Source: Caenispirillum bisanense (GTDB lineage Bacteria; Pseudomonadota; Alphaproteobacteria; Rhodospirillales; Rhodospirillaceae). Taken from it: a DNA stretch of 64,000 bases. Below, one piece after another: positions 34,016-42,636 of this stretch. Where the stretch lies: assembly GCF_900230255.1 (NCBI RefSeq), contig NZ_OCNJ01000001.1, forward strand, positions 124,001 through 188,000. The letters run 5' to 3'. How positions within the stretch are numbered: position 1 is the first letter of the stretch; every line of letters starts with the position of its first letter. The notes under the pieces are model-generated. The model was not told the origin of the DNA, did not search any database, and saw only the letters and a list, made by a program, of their open reading frames with translations. A program made the translations under genes and the position numbers.

Positions 34016-35467
34016 ATGTCTGTGACCGCGCCGCCTGCCGCCGCCGATCGTTCGCATCGTTCCTGGTCCGGGGTCCTGCGTCGGCACCTGCCGGTGCTGA
34101 CGCTGCTCGCCTGCCTGCTGGCCGGCGGCCTGCTGACCGAAGGTGTCGTGCGTCTGGCCGCCGAGCGGGTGGCCGAACAGCGGGCGGCGGCGGCGAGCCT
34201 GTTCCTCAGCGGCGTGCGCGCCCGCCTGGAAGGCGCCGTCGGCCTCATCGAGACCATGGGCGAGCAGGTCGCCAACGCCATCCGGCAGCGCCCCTTCATC
34301 GACGAAGACGCCTTCGCCACCGTGGCCGCCAACGCCCGTCAGGCGGTGCCGCTCATCCGCCATCTGGCGCTCGCGCCCGACAACGTGGTGACCATGGTGC
34401 ACCCGCTGGCCGGCAACGAGTCCGCCCTCGGCCTGCGCTACGCCGAGGTGCCGGAGCAGTGGGTGACGGTGGAAGAAGCGCGCGACATGGCGCGCAACGT
34501 CTTCTCCGGCCCCGTTCGGCTGGTGCAGGGCGGCGAGGCCTTCATCCTGCGCATCCCCATTTTCGTGCGCCGGCTGCCCTATCATCCGGACTTCCCCATG
34601 CGCTATTGGGGCGCCCTGTCGGTGGTGGTGGAGCAGCAGGCGCTGGTCACCGTCGCCGGGCTCGAAGATCACGGCATGCCGCTGACGGTGGGCTGGCGCA
34701 ACGAGGGGCGGTCCAGCCCCGCGGAGCTCATCGCCGGCGCGGGCGAGGCCTTCGGGAGGGACGCCATCACCCTGCCGGTGCGGGTGCCGGGCGGTGCCTG
34801 GACCCTGGCGGCGCGGCCCGTGGCCGCCGCCGCGCCCGAGGTGATGCTGGTGCGCATCGCCGGCTGGATCATCACCGCCCTGGTCGGCGGGCTGTTCTTC
34901 GTCGCCCTGCGGGCCCACCGCCAGGCCGCCCAACTGGCCCTGCGCGACCACCTGACCGGACTGCCCAACCGCCGCCTGCTGCTGGAGCGGCTGGAGCAGC
35001 TGGTGGCGCTCAGCGACCGCACGGGCATGCGCTTCGCCGTGTTCTACTTCGACCTGGACGGCTTCAAGCCGGTCAACGACCGCTACGGCCACCGCGTCGG
35101 CGACCACCTGCTCGTCGAGGTCGGTCAGCGCATCCTCGGCGCCATCCGCCGGTCGGACACGCTGGCGCGCGTCGGCGGCGACGAGTTCGTGCTGGTCTCG
35201 GCGGAAACCGCCACGCCGGCCGAGGCGGATCTGGTGGCCGGCCGCATCCGCGCCGCCGTCGCCGCCCCCTGGCCGATCGAAGGGGAGGAGGTGCGCCTCG
35301 GCACCAGCGTCGGCTGCGTCATCTACCCGACCGACGCCGACACCATCCACGGCCTGCTGGAAGAGGCCGACGCCCGCATGTACGCCGACAAGACGGAAAA
35401 GCGCGGCCGCGGTCGGGCGCCGGAGGCTCCGGCCGCCCCGCCGCGGGGCCGCGCCGCCAACGGCTGA
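34016..35467 (+). CDS. Diguanylate cyclase with CHASE-domain sensor
   Basis: This 483-aa protein has a membrane helix (about 24-46), a periplasmic CHASE domain (IRHLALAPDNVVTMVHPL, then NESALGLRY), a second helix (about 282-304) and a GGDEF domain with GGDEF at 387-391. An I-site RRSD lies five residues before it. It is predicted to make cyclic di-GMP and to be product-inhibited. The tail is Pro/Ala/Arg-rich. It is divergent from the CHASE4 cyclase and converges on corA. Confidence 0.9.
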   Translation: MSVTAPPAAADRSHRSWSGVLRRHLPVLTLLACLLAGGLLTEGVVRLAAERVAEQRAAAASLFLSGVRARLEGAVGLIETMGEQVANAIRQRPFIDEDAFATVAANARQAVPLIRHLALAPDNVVTMVHPLAGNESALGLRYAEVPEQWVTVEEARDMARNVFSGPVRLVQGGEAFILRIPIFVRRLPYHPDFPMRYWGALSVVVEQQALVTVAGLEDHGMPLTVGWRNEGRSSPAELIAGAGEAFGRDAITLPVRVPGGAWTLAARPVAAAAPEVMLVRIAGWIITALVGGLFFVALRAHRQAAQLALRDHLTGLPNRRLLLERLEQLVALSDRTGMRFAVFYFDLDGFKPVNDRYGHRVGDHLLVEVGQRILGAIRRSDTLARVGGDEFVLVSAETATPAEADLVAGRIRAAVAAPWPIEGEEVRLGTSVGCVIYPTDADTIHGLLEEADARMYADKTEKRGRGRAPEAPAAPPRGRAANG

Positions 35468-35491
35468 CGGCCCCGTCGCCCCCTGGCGCCG

Positions 35492-36496
35492 CTACAGCCA
35501 GCCGCGGCGGCGGAAGTACCACACCGGCAGCACTGCGGAAATCACCATCACCGCCAAGGCGAGCGGATAGCCGAAGGGCCACGACAGCTCGGGCATGTGC
35601 TCGAAGTTCATGCCGTAGATGCTGGCGACCAGCGTCGGCGGCATGAAGGCGACGGCGACGATGGAGAAGGTCTTCACGATGTTGTTCTGCTCGATGCTGA
35701 TGGCGCCGAGGGTGGCGTCGAGCAGGAAGCTGACGCGCGACGCCTGGAAGTTGGCATGCTCGGCCAGCGACTGGATGTCGCGCTGCACGGTCTTCAGCGT
35801 GCGCTTGTGGTCGGAGGACATGTCGGGGCGCGTGGCGGTGACGTAGGCGACCACCCGGCTCAGGCCCGCCAGGCTGTCGCGCACCTTGCCGGCCAGGTCG
35901 CCCGCCTTGCCGATGCCGCGCAGCACCTCCTGCAGGTCGCGGTCGGCCGGCGGGCGGCGGCGCTCGCGCGGCGGCGCCTTGCTCTCCTGCGGCCAGGCGC
36001 GGTCGAAGATGTCCGTCGACAGCCGTTCGAGGCGCCCGGCGATGGCCTCCAGCACGTCGGCGGTGCGGTCGACCAGGGTGTCGAGCAGGCCGACCAGTGC
36101 CGCCTCGTTGGTGGCGGCGAGGGCAGGGGTGCGGTGCAGCCGGTCGGCGAAGATGCCGATGGACTTGGGCTCGACGTAGCGCAGCGTCACCAGCGCCTGG
36201 GGGCTGAGCACCAGCGTCAGGGCGCTGGCCTCGGGGGCTTCGGTCTCGGCGTTGGCGACCACCGGCGTCGTCATGTAGAGGCAGCCGTCTTCCTCGTAGA
36301 GCCGGCTCGACGCCTCGATCTCGAGCATGTCCTCGCGGGTCGGCAGATCGATGGACAGGAGGGTGGACAGCGCCGCCCGCTCGTCCTGCGTCGGGTTCAG
36401 GGCGTCGATCCAGGTGGTGCCCTCGGGCAGCGGATCCCCGGGGCCGATGGTGCGGCGATGGATGGCGCCGGAGCGGTAGCAGTAGGCGACGATCAA
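35492..36496 (-). CDS. corA: CorA-family magnesium/divalent-cation transporter
   Basis: This 334-aa protein has a large cytoplasmic domain rich in helices and two C-terminal membrane segments. The signature YGMNF follows the first segment (VASIYGMNFEHMPEL). An Arg/Pro-rich insertion (PPRERRRPPADRD, about 185-197) is unusual. It forms a Mg2+ channel in the inner membrane. Zinc-exporting ZntB relatives share the fold, so the ion is not certain. It lies 22 nt behind a Ca2+ antiporter gene on the same strand. Confidence 0.88.
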   Translation of the reverse strand: MIVAYCYRSGAIHRRTIGPGDPLPEGTTWIDALNPTQDERAALSTLLSIDLPTREDMLEIEASSRLYEEDGCLYMTTPVVANAETEAPEASALTLVLSPQALVTLRYVEPKSIGIFADRLHRTPALAATNEAALVGLLDTLVDRTADVLEAIAGRLERLSTDIFDRAWPQESKAPPRERRRPPADRDLQEVLRGIGKAGDLAGKVRDSLAGLSRVVAYVTATRPDMSSDHKRTLKTVQRDIQSLAEHANFQASRVSFLLDATLGAISIEQNNIVKTFSIVAVAFMPPTLVASIYGMNFEHMPELSWPFGYPLALAVMVISAVLPVWYFRRRGWL

Positions 36497-36518
36497 CGAT
36501 GGTCCTCCCGTCGTGCGG

Positions 36519-37553
36519 TCAGCCGAGGATGACGGGCAGGGCGGCGGCGTACAAGCCCAGGATCGCCATGCTCTCGAAGCCGATGCCCATGGGGCCGTGG
36601 CGCTCCCGCCGCAGCATGCCGAGCAGCAGGGCGCCGGTCATGATGATGGCGAGCGCCGTGACGAACAGGCTGCGGTCGCTCATGGCGTGGTAGAGCGAGC
36701 CGTCGCGGTAGGCGATGTCGGCCATGGCCAGGAACAGCACGTCGAAGGCGTTGCCGCCGATGATGCCGGCGACGGCCAGCGTCAGCGCCCCCTTGCGGAT
36801 GGCGGTGACGGTGGTCACCAGTTCGGGCAGGCTGGTGGCGACGCCGGTCATGAGGGCGCCGACGGCGGTCTCGCCGAGGCCGGTGCGGCGGCTGATGGAC
36901 ACGCCCGCCTCGGCCAGCAGGAAGCCGGCGCTGCCGCACACCACCGCCAGCACGGCGAAGATCACCCAGACGGTGGCGAGGCCGCGGCCGGAATCGTCGT
37001 CGGGCTGGTCTTCCTCGGCCACGGTGTCGTCGGTCTGCTGCGGCCGCCACATGGGATTGTGGTGGATGCCGCGGATCATGTTCATGGCATAGACCCACAG
37101 CGCCAGCATGAAGGGCGTGGCGGGGTGGATGGACCAGATGGTGAAGTCCGGTGCCGCGGCCGCGGCCAGCGGCAGGGCGAGCAGCATGAGCAGCAGCGTG
37201 CCCTGCGCCATGTTGGCGAGCGAGGCCGCGGCATGCTCCAGGTTGGTGCGGCGCAGGAAGAAGTCGCCGACGGCCAGGAACACCGTCTGCGCGGCGATGC
37301 CGCCGACGGCGTTGGACGACGCCAGTTCCGGCAGGCCCCAGGCGGCGGTGGTGACGGAGGTGACGATTCCCGGCAGGCTGGTGGAGGCGCCGAGCAGCAC
37401 CGCGCCGGTGATCGCCTCGCCGAGGCCGGTGCGATCGGCCAGTTCGTCGGCGGTGGCGGCGAGGCGCGACCCCACCACCAGGATCACCCCGGCGCAGGCG
37501 GCGAACAGCAGCCACACCCAGACGAGCGCGAGCCCGGAGAGGTCGAGGATCAT
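36519..37553 (-). CDS. CaCA-family sodium/calcium antiporter
   Basis: This 344-aa membrane protein has two inverted repeats. The first has GASTSLPGIVTSVT and the second GVATSLPELVTTVT; the alpha-motif Glu of the exchanger family is present only in the second copy (PELVTT), while the first has Gly (PGIVTS). GGIAAQTVF and GGNAFDVLF are the matching second-helix motifs. A charged loop (about 173-188) separates the halves. It probably exchanges Na+ or H+ for Ca2+. It is upstream of corA in a likely two-gene unit. Confidence 0.82.
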   Translation of the reverse strand: MILDLSGLALVWVWLLFAACAGVILVVGSRLAATADELADRTGLGEAITGAVLLGASTSLPGIVTSVTTAAWGLPELASSNAVGGIAAQTVFLAVGDFFLRRTNLEHAAASLANMAQGTLLLMLLALPLAAAAAPDFTIWSIHPATPFMLALWVYAMNMIRGIHHNPMWRPQQTDDTVAEEDQPDDDSGRGLATVWVIFAVLAVVCGSAGFLLAEAGVSISRRTGLGETAVGALMTGVATSLPELVTTVTAIRKGALTLAVAGIIGGNAFDVLFLAMADIAYRDGSLYHAMSDRSLFVTALAIIMTGALLLGMLRRERHGPMGIGFESMAILGLYAAALPVILG

Positions 37554-37625
37554 CGGTCCCCGCCTCCCCGGGCGGTGCGCTCAGGGGGTCGTCTGCCGGC
37601 CCGGGTCATCGTCGCCGGCCGCCGG

Positions 37626-38186
37626 TCAGGCGGCGCGGCGGTGAAGGGTGCCCTGGGCGATCTCGTCGGCCAGCGCGTCCACGAAGGCCGGGATGTCGTT
37701 CGGGTTGCGGCTGGTGACGATGCCGGCGTCCACCGCCGCCTCGGTGTCGACCACCTGGGCGCCGGCGTTCTTCAGGTCGGTGCGGATGGAGGGATAGGCC
37801 GTCATGCGGCGCCCCTCGACCACGCCGGCCTCGATCAGCACCCACGGCCCGTGGCAGATGGCGCCCATGGGCTTGCCGCTGTCGTGGAAGGCCTTGACGA
37901 AGCTGACCACGGCGGGCTCCACCCGCAGCAGGTCGGGGTTGATCTGGCCGCCGGGGATCATGATGGCGTCGTAGTCGTCGGGGCGGATGGCGTCGATGGT
38001 CTTGTCCACCGGCACGCTGTCGCCCCAGTCGGTCTTGTTCCAGCCGCGCAGCTCGCCCGGCTTCATGGACACGACGTCGACCAGGGCGCCGGCTTCGCGG
38101 AAGCGGCGCAGCGGTTCCATCAGCTCCGACTGCTCGAACCCGTTGGCGGAAATGATGGCGATCTTCTTGCCGTCGAGCGTCTGCAC
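37626..38186 (-). CDS. DJ-1/PfpI-family protein (protease/deglycase type)
   Basis: This 186-aa protein has the DJ-1/PfpI nucleophile elbow C111 in GAICHGPW, the neighbouring H112 and the conserved Glu E18 (GFEQSE). Members act as proteases, chaperones or deglycases under stress. I chose the GTG at 38186, which has GAGGAGAAA 7 nt upstream; the longer ATG form from 38273 adds an Arg-rich stretch without similarity. Confidence 0.85.
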   Translation of the reverse strand: MQTLDGKKIAIISANGFEQSELMEPLRRFREAGALVDVVSMKPGELRGWNKTDWGDSVPVDKTIDAIRPDDYDAIMIPGGQINPDLLRVEPAVVSFVKAFHDSGKPMGAICHGPWVLIEAGVVEGRRMTAYPSIRTDLKNAGAQVVDTEAAVDAGIVTSRNPNDIPAFVDALADEIAQGTLHRRAA

Positions 38187-38323
38187 GTCGGTTTCTCCTC
38201 GCTGTGTGAATACGGATCTGCCCGACCAACGCGGCCCCGCCGCCGCCCGTTCGGCGCGGTTCTTCCGTGACATCGGCGAAAAGGGCGCTAAAACTGCCGG
38301 GAAAGCACCTATGGGAGGCTGCC

Positions 38324-39139
38324 TTGAACGGACTGCAGAGCGGCTACTGGCAGGACCTGACGACGGAAGACTTCGCGACGGTCGACCCCGAGCGGGTGAT
38401 CGCCCTGTTGCCGGTCGCCGCCATCGAGCAGCACGGGCCGCACCTGCCGCTCTACACCGACGCCTGCCTGAACGAAGGCATCGTCGCCCGCATGCTGGAA
38501 CTGCTGCCCGAGCGCCGCACGGTGCTGGTGCTGCCGACCCTGCCGGTCGGCCATTCCATCGAGCACGCGGGCTTCCCCGGCACGCTCACCCTGTCGGCGG
38601 AAACGCTCATCGCCCTGTGGACGGAGATCGGCGCCAGCGTCGCCCGCACCGGCATCCGCAAGCTGATCCTGTTCAACAGCCACGGCGGCCAGGGCCAGAT
38701 CGTCGACATCGTGGCGAGCCGCCTGCGGCACGAGCACGGCATGCTGGTGATCCGCGCCAATTCCTACCGCTTCGGCGTGCCCGACGCCCTGTTCCCCGAG
38801 GACGAGCTGACCTTCGGCATCCACGGCGGCGCCGTCGAGACCAGCATGATGCTGCACTTACGCGCCGACCTGGTGCGCACCGAATTCGTCGCCCGCTTCC
38901 CCTCCGTCGCCGAAGACCTGGCGAGCGATTGCGAGGTGTTGCGCTCCGACAAGCCGGTGGGCTTCGCCTGGGCGGCGCAGGACCTCAACCCCGAGGGCGC
39001 CGTCGGCGACGCCGAGGACGCCGACGCCGAGCGCGGCGCCCTCATCGTCGACCACGTGGCGCGCCGGCTGGTGGACCTGGTGGCCGACGTCGAGGCTTTC
39101 CCCCTGCACCAACTGCGCGTGGGGCCGGCGGACGCCTGA
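38324..39139 (+). CDS. Creatininase-family amidohydrolase
   Basis: This 271-aa protein has the family metal-binding motifs EQHGPHLPLYTD (E35, H37, D46), SIEHAGFPGT, FNSHGGQG and a GGAVETSMML glutamate. Relatives include creatininase, the mycofactocin peptidase MftE and the ArfB-type formamidopyrimidine deformylase of archaeal flavin/F420 synthesis, so the substrate is open. I chose TTG at 38324, which has GGGAGG 5 nt upstream, over a GTG at 38267. It lies 98 nt before the dehydrogenase gene of the pterin-like cluster and is probably functionally tied to it. Confidence 0.82.
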   Translation: MNGLQSGYWQDLTTEDFATVDPERVIALLPVAAIEQHGPHLPLYTDACLNEGIVARMLELLPERRTVLVLPTLPVGHSIEHAGFPGTLTLSAETLIALWTEIGASVARTGIRKLILFNSHGGQGQIVDIVASRLRHEHGMLVIRANSYRFGVPDALFPEDELTFGIHGGAVETSMMLHLRADLVRTEFVARFPSVAEDLASDCEVLRSDKPVGFAWAAQDLNPEGAVGDAEDADAERGALIVDHVARRLVDLVADVEAFPLHQLRVGPADA

Positions 39140-39237
39140 GGGGGCGGCCCCTGACGCCTGAGGCGTCGCCCTCTTGTGCTCCGCCGGGGCCGCACCGCAC
39201 GTATAGGCTCCGTGATCCTTCCCCAGCCGGAGCCGGC

Positions 39238-40221
39238 ATGACCCCTTCCTCCCGCACCGCCACCGCCCTGTGGACCGTCGCCCCCGGGCGGGCCGAACTG
39301 CGCCGCGAGCCGCTCCCCGACCCGCAGGCGGGCGAGGCGGTGGTGCGGGCTCTGTTCGGCGCCGTCAGCCGCGGGACGGAAGGGCTGGTCTTCCACGGCC
39401 GGGTGCCGGAGAGCCAGTACGCCACCATGCGCGCGCCCTTCCAGGCCGGCGACTTCCCCTTTCCCGTCAAGTACGGCTATGCCGGCGTCGGGCGGGTAGA
39501 GGACGGGCCGGCGGACCTGATGGGCCGCGCCGTCTTCGCCCTCCACCCTCACCAGGACCGCTGGCTGCTGCCCGCCGAGGCCCTGGTGCCCGTGCCCGAG
39601 GACGTGCATGCGGGGCGGGCGGTGCTCGCCGCCAACCTGGAAACCGCCGTCAATGCCCTGTGGGATGCGGCGCCGCGCGTCGGCGACCGCATCGTGGTGC
39701 TCGGCGCCGGGGTGGTGGGGGCGCTGACGGCGTGGCTCGCCGGCCGCATCCCCGGCACCACCGTCACCCTCTGCGATCCGCTGCCGCAGCGTCGGGCGGT
39801 GGCGGCGGCGCTCGGCATCGGCTTCGCCGCGCCCGAGGAGGCGCCGGGCGAGGCCGATCTGGTGATCGAGGCGTCGGGCAATCCCGCCGCTTTGGCGCAG
39901 GCGCTGGAGCTGGCGGGGTTCGAGGCGACGGTGCTCTGCCTGTCGTGGTTCGGTGCCGCCTCGGTGCCGCTGCCGCTCGGCGAGGCGTTCCACAGCCGGC
40001 GGCTGCGGCTGGTGTCGTCGCAGGTCGGCGCCGTGTCGCCCGCCCGCCGTGCCCGCCGCAGCCACCGCGACCGGCTGGCGGCGGCGCTGGCGCTGCTGAC
40101 CGACCCGGCGCTCGACGTCCTGATCTCCGGCGAGACCGCCTTCGCCGACCTGCCCGCCGACCTGCCGCGCGTCCTCGCCCCCGGCGCCGACGTGCTGTGC
40201 CACCGCATCCGCTATCCCTGA
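39238..40221 (+). CDS. MDR-family (zinc-binding-alcohol-dehydrogenase-like) oxidoreductase
   Basis: This 327-aa protein has a GroES-like N-terminal domain ([18 protein letters not shown]) and a Rossmann domain with [18 protein letters not shown] followed by an acidic residue (LCDPLPQR) that favours NAD. The catalytic-zinc Cys of true alcohol dehydrogenases is missing near residue 40 (Ser-Arg-Gly instead), so it may act without zinc. The layout resembles BchC and related sugar/alcohol dehydrogenases. It starts at the ATG at 39238 and is followed 31 nt later by the pterin-synthase-like gene. Confidence 0.8.
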   Translation: MTPSSRTATALWTVAPGRAELRREPLPDPQAGEAVVRALFGAVSRGTEGLVFHGRVPESQYATMRAPFQAGDFPFPVKYGYAGVGRVEDGPADLMGRAVFALHPHQDRWLLPAEALVPVPEDVHAGRAVLAANLETAVNALWDAAPRVGDRIVVLGAGVVGALTAWLAGRIPGTTVTLCDPLPQRRAVAAALGIGFAAPEEAPGEADLVIEASGNPAALAQALELAGFEATVLCLSWFGAASVPLPLGEAFHSRRLRLVSSQVGAVSPARRARRSHRDRLAAALALLTDPALDVLISGETAFADLPADLPRVLAPGADVLCHRIRYP

Positions 40222-40252
40222 TCCGCTCACCGACCGAGGAGACCCCGCGTCC

Positions 40253-40657
40253 ATGTTCAGCGTCTGCGTCCGCGACCACTTCATGATCGCCCACAGCTTC
40301 ACCGGCGAGACCTTCGGCCCCGCCCAGCGCCTGCACGGCGCCACCTACGTGGTGGACGTGGAATTCCGCCGGCCCGACCTGGACCCCGACGGCGTGGTGG
40401 TGGACATCGGCGCCGCCCATGCGCTGGTGAAGGACGTGCTGTCCGATCTCAACTTCCGCAACCTCGACGACGAGCCGGCCTTCGCCGGCCAGAACACGAC
40501 CACCGAGTTCCTCGCCCATGCCGTCTGGCGGCGCATCGCCGGGCATGTGCGCGAAGGCACCCTCGGCCCCAATGCCCAGGGGCTGGCCGTGCTCAAGGTG
40601 ACGCTGCACGAAAGCCACGTCGCCTGGGCCGCCTACGAGGGTGCGCTGACGTCATGA
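40253..40657 (+). CDS. 6-pyruvoyl-tetrahydropterin synthase / QueD-like protein with altered active site
   Basis: This 134-aa T-fold protein aligns with PTPS/QueD over its full length. Zinc ligand H14 (IAHSF) and H28 (LHG) are kept, but the third zinc His of HGH is Ala (A30). The catalytic Cys, four residues before H28, is A24. The Asp-His pair of LDHxNLD is Asn-Phe (N67, F68 in LNFRNLD). The pterin-anchoring Glu (E120, LHES) and the TTE segment (residues 83-85) remain. It may therefore bind a pterin-like ligand but not carry out the known reactions. It overlaps the glycosyltransferase gene by 4 nt. Confidence 0.82.
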   Translation: MFSVCVRDHFMIAHSFTGETFGPAQRLHGATYVVDVEFRRPDLDPDGVVVDIGAAHALVKDVLSDLNFRNLDDEPAFAGQNTTTEFLAHAVWRRIAGHVREGTLGPNAQGLAVLKVTLHESHVAWAAYEGALTS

Positions 40658-41694
40658 TCCACCTCGTCCTGCCCGGCGCCCTCGACCGCCCCACCGGCGG
40701 CACCGTCTACGACCGCCGCATGGTGGAGGGCCTGCGCGACCTCGGCCACGCGGTGGCGGTCCACGAACTGGCCGAGGGCTTCCCGCGGCCGGCCCCCCGT
40801 GACCGCACGGCGGCGGAAAACCTGCTCGCCCGGCTGCCCGACGACGCCCTGGTGGTGGTCGACGGGCTGGCGCTCGGCGTGCTGCCCGAGGCGGCGGCGG
40901 CCCAGGCGGCGCGGCTGCGGCTGGTCGCCCTGGTGCACCACCCGCTGGCCCTGGAGACGGGGCTCGACGCCGTGACGGCGGACGTCTTCGCGGTGATGGA
41001 GCGGGCGGCGCTGGCAGCGGTGCGGCAGGTGATCGTCACCAGCCCGGTGACGGCCGAGACGCTGGTGCGCGACTACGGCGTGCCGGCGAATCGAGTGGCG
41101 GTCGTGCTGCCGGGCACCGATGCGGCGCCGGCGGCGGCAGGCTCCGACGGGGCGGCGCCGGTGCTGCTGGCGGTGGGCGCGGTGGTGCCGCGCAAGGGGC
41201 ACGACGTGCTGGTGCGGGCGCTGGCGCCGCTGGCCGACCGGACCTGGCGCCTCACCATCGCCGGGCCGGAGCGCGACGCAGCAACGGCCGCCGAACTCCG
41301 GTCGTTGATCGCTAGCGCCGGCCTCGGGGATCGCATCTCCCTGGCCGGCGCCGTCACCTCCGAGGCGCTGGCGGCGCTCTATGACGCCGCGGACGTCTTC
41401 GTCCTCGCCTCGCACTACGAAGGGTTCGGCATGGTCCTGACTGAAGCGGTGGCTCGCGGCCTCCCCGTCGTTTCCACCACCGGCGGGGCGATCCCCGCCA
41501 CCGTCCCGCCCGGCGCCGGGGTCCTGGTGCCGCCGGGCGACGTGGACGCCCTGTCGGCGGCGCTGGCCCGCCTGCTCGACCACCCCGAGGATCGTACCGC
41601 CCTGCGCCGCGGGGCCCTTGCCGCCCGCGCGGACCTGCCAGACTGGCGGGCCCAGGCGCAGGCCTTCGCGTCCGTGCTGGAGGCCGTGCGATGA
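40654..41694 (+). CDS. GT4-family (GT-B) glycosyltransferase
   Basis: This 346-aa protein has a two-domain GT-B fold with [21 protein letters not shown] at the start of the second domain and the retaining-GT4 E-x7-E motif E256/E264 ([12 protein letters not shown]). There is no signal peptide, so it acts in the cytoplasm with a nucleotide-sugar donor. It sits between the pterin-synthase-like gene and a methyltransferase gene, overlapping both by 4 nt. An acceptor made by this cluster is likely; its identity is unknown. Confidence 0.88.
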   Translation: MIHLVLPGALDRPTGGTVYDRRMVEGLRDLGHAVAVHELAEGFPRPAPRDRTAAENLLARLPDDALVVVDGLALGVLPEAAAAQAARLRLVALVHHPLALETGLDAVTADVFAVMERAALAAVRQVIVTSPVTAETLVRDYGVPANRVAVVLPGTDAAPAAAGSDGAAPVLLAVGAVVPRKGHDVLVRALAPLADRTWRLTIAGPERDAATAAELRSLIASAGLGDRISLAGAVTSEALAALYDAADVFVLASHYEGFGMVLTEAVARGLPVVSTTGGAIPATVPPGAGVLVPPGDVDALSAALARLLDHPEDRTALRRGALAARADLPDWRAQAQAFASVLEAVR

Positions 41695-42623
41695 GCGCCG
41701 CCGCCATGGACGCCGCCCCGCCCGCCGGCGGCCTCGCCGGCATCGACCCGCTGTTCACCACCGACTGGCTGACCTTGCGCGAACCGCTCGACCGCGCCGC
41801 GCGGCCGGTGGCCCTGGTGCAACGCCTGGCCGAGCGCATGCCGCGCGGCCGCGGCCTGTCGGTGGTCGACATGGGCTGCGGCACCGGCTCCAACCTGCGG
41901 GCCCTGGCGCCGCACCTGCCGGTGCCGCAGACCTGGCGCTGCATCGACCGCGACCCCCTGCTGCTGCGCGAACTGCCCAACCGCATCCGCCCCTGGGCGG
42001 AAGCCGACGGCCTCGCGATGCGGTGGGAAGACGGCGACGAGACCATCCTGGCGGTGGAAGGCCCGGACCACTACCGCTACCGCATCGAGCTGGAGCTGCG
42101 CGACCTTTCCGCCGGCGCCGACGATCTGCCGCTGGACGGTGTCGACCTCGTCACCTGCGCGGCGCTCATGGATCTGGTGTCGGCCGGCTGGCTGACCCGT
42201 ATGGCGCGGGCGGTGGTGGAGGCCGGCGCGCCGTTCTACGCCGCGCTGACCTACAACGGCATGGTCGACTTCACGCCGGTGGACCCGCTGGACGAGGAAG
42301 TGATCGCCCTGGTGAACCTGCACCAGCGCGGCGACAAGGGCTTCGGCGCCGCCCTCGGCCCCGACGCGCCGCAGATCATGGCCGACGCCTTCCACGCCCT
42401 CGGCTGGCAGGTGGCGACCGAGCCGAGCGACTGGGACGCCGGGCCGGAGACGGTGCGGTTCCAACGCCTGCTCATCGACGATTACGCCCGCGCCGCCGCC
42501 GAGATCGCGCCCTCGGACCGGCACGACGCCATCGCCGCCTGGTGCGACCGCCGCCTCAAGGCCGTCGAGCGCGGCCACGGCCGCCTGCAGGTGGGGCACG
42601 TCGACCTGCTGGCGCACCCCTGA
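41691..42623 (+). CDS. Class I SAM-dependent methyltransferase
   Basis: This 310-aa protein has SAM motif I VVDMGCGTGSNLRAL (residues 58-72) and an acidic residue after the next strand (CIDRDPLLL). The C-terminal half (LTYNGMVDFTPVDPLDEEV) resembles small-molecule methyltransferases rather than rRNA enzymes. The start overlaps the glycosyltransferase stop by 4 nt, so co-translation is expected. The substrate is unknown but probably the product of the neighbouring enzymes. Confidence 0.85.
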   Translation: MSAAAMDAAPPAGGLAGIDPLFTTDWLTLREPLDRAARPVALVQRLAERMPRGRGLSVVDMGCGTGSNLRALAPHLPVPQTWRCIDRDPLLLRELPNRIRPWAEADGLAMRWEDGDETILAVEGPDHYRYRIELELRDLSAGADDLPLDGVDLVTCAALMDLVSAGWLTRMARAVVEAGAPFYAALTYNGMVDFTPVDPLDEEVIALVNLHQRGDKGFGAALGPDAPQIMADAFHALGWQVATEPSDWDAGPETVRFQRLLIDDYARAAAEIAPSDRHDAIAAWCDRRLKAVERGHGRLQVGHVDLLAHP

Positions 42624-42636
42624 GCGGGCGTCGCGC

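Noticed and set aside
37606-38229. Second minus-strand frame across the DJ-1/PfpI gene
   Set aside because: Arg-rich shadow frame; the DJ-1 frame holds the catalytic Cys and Glu motifs.
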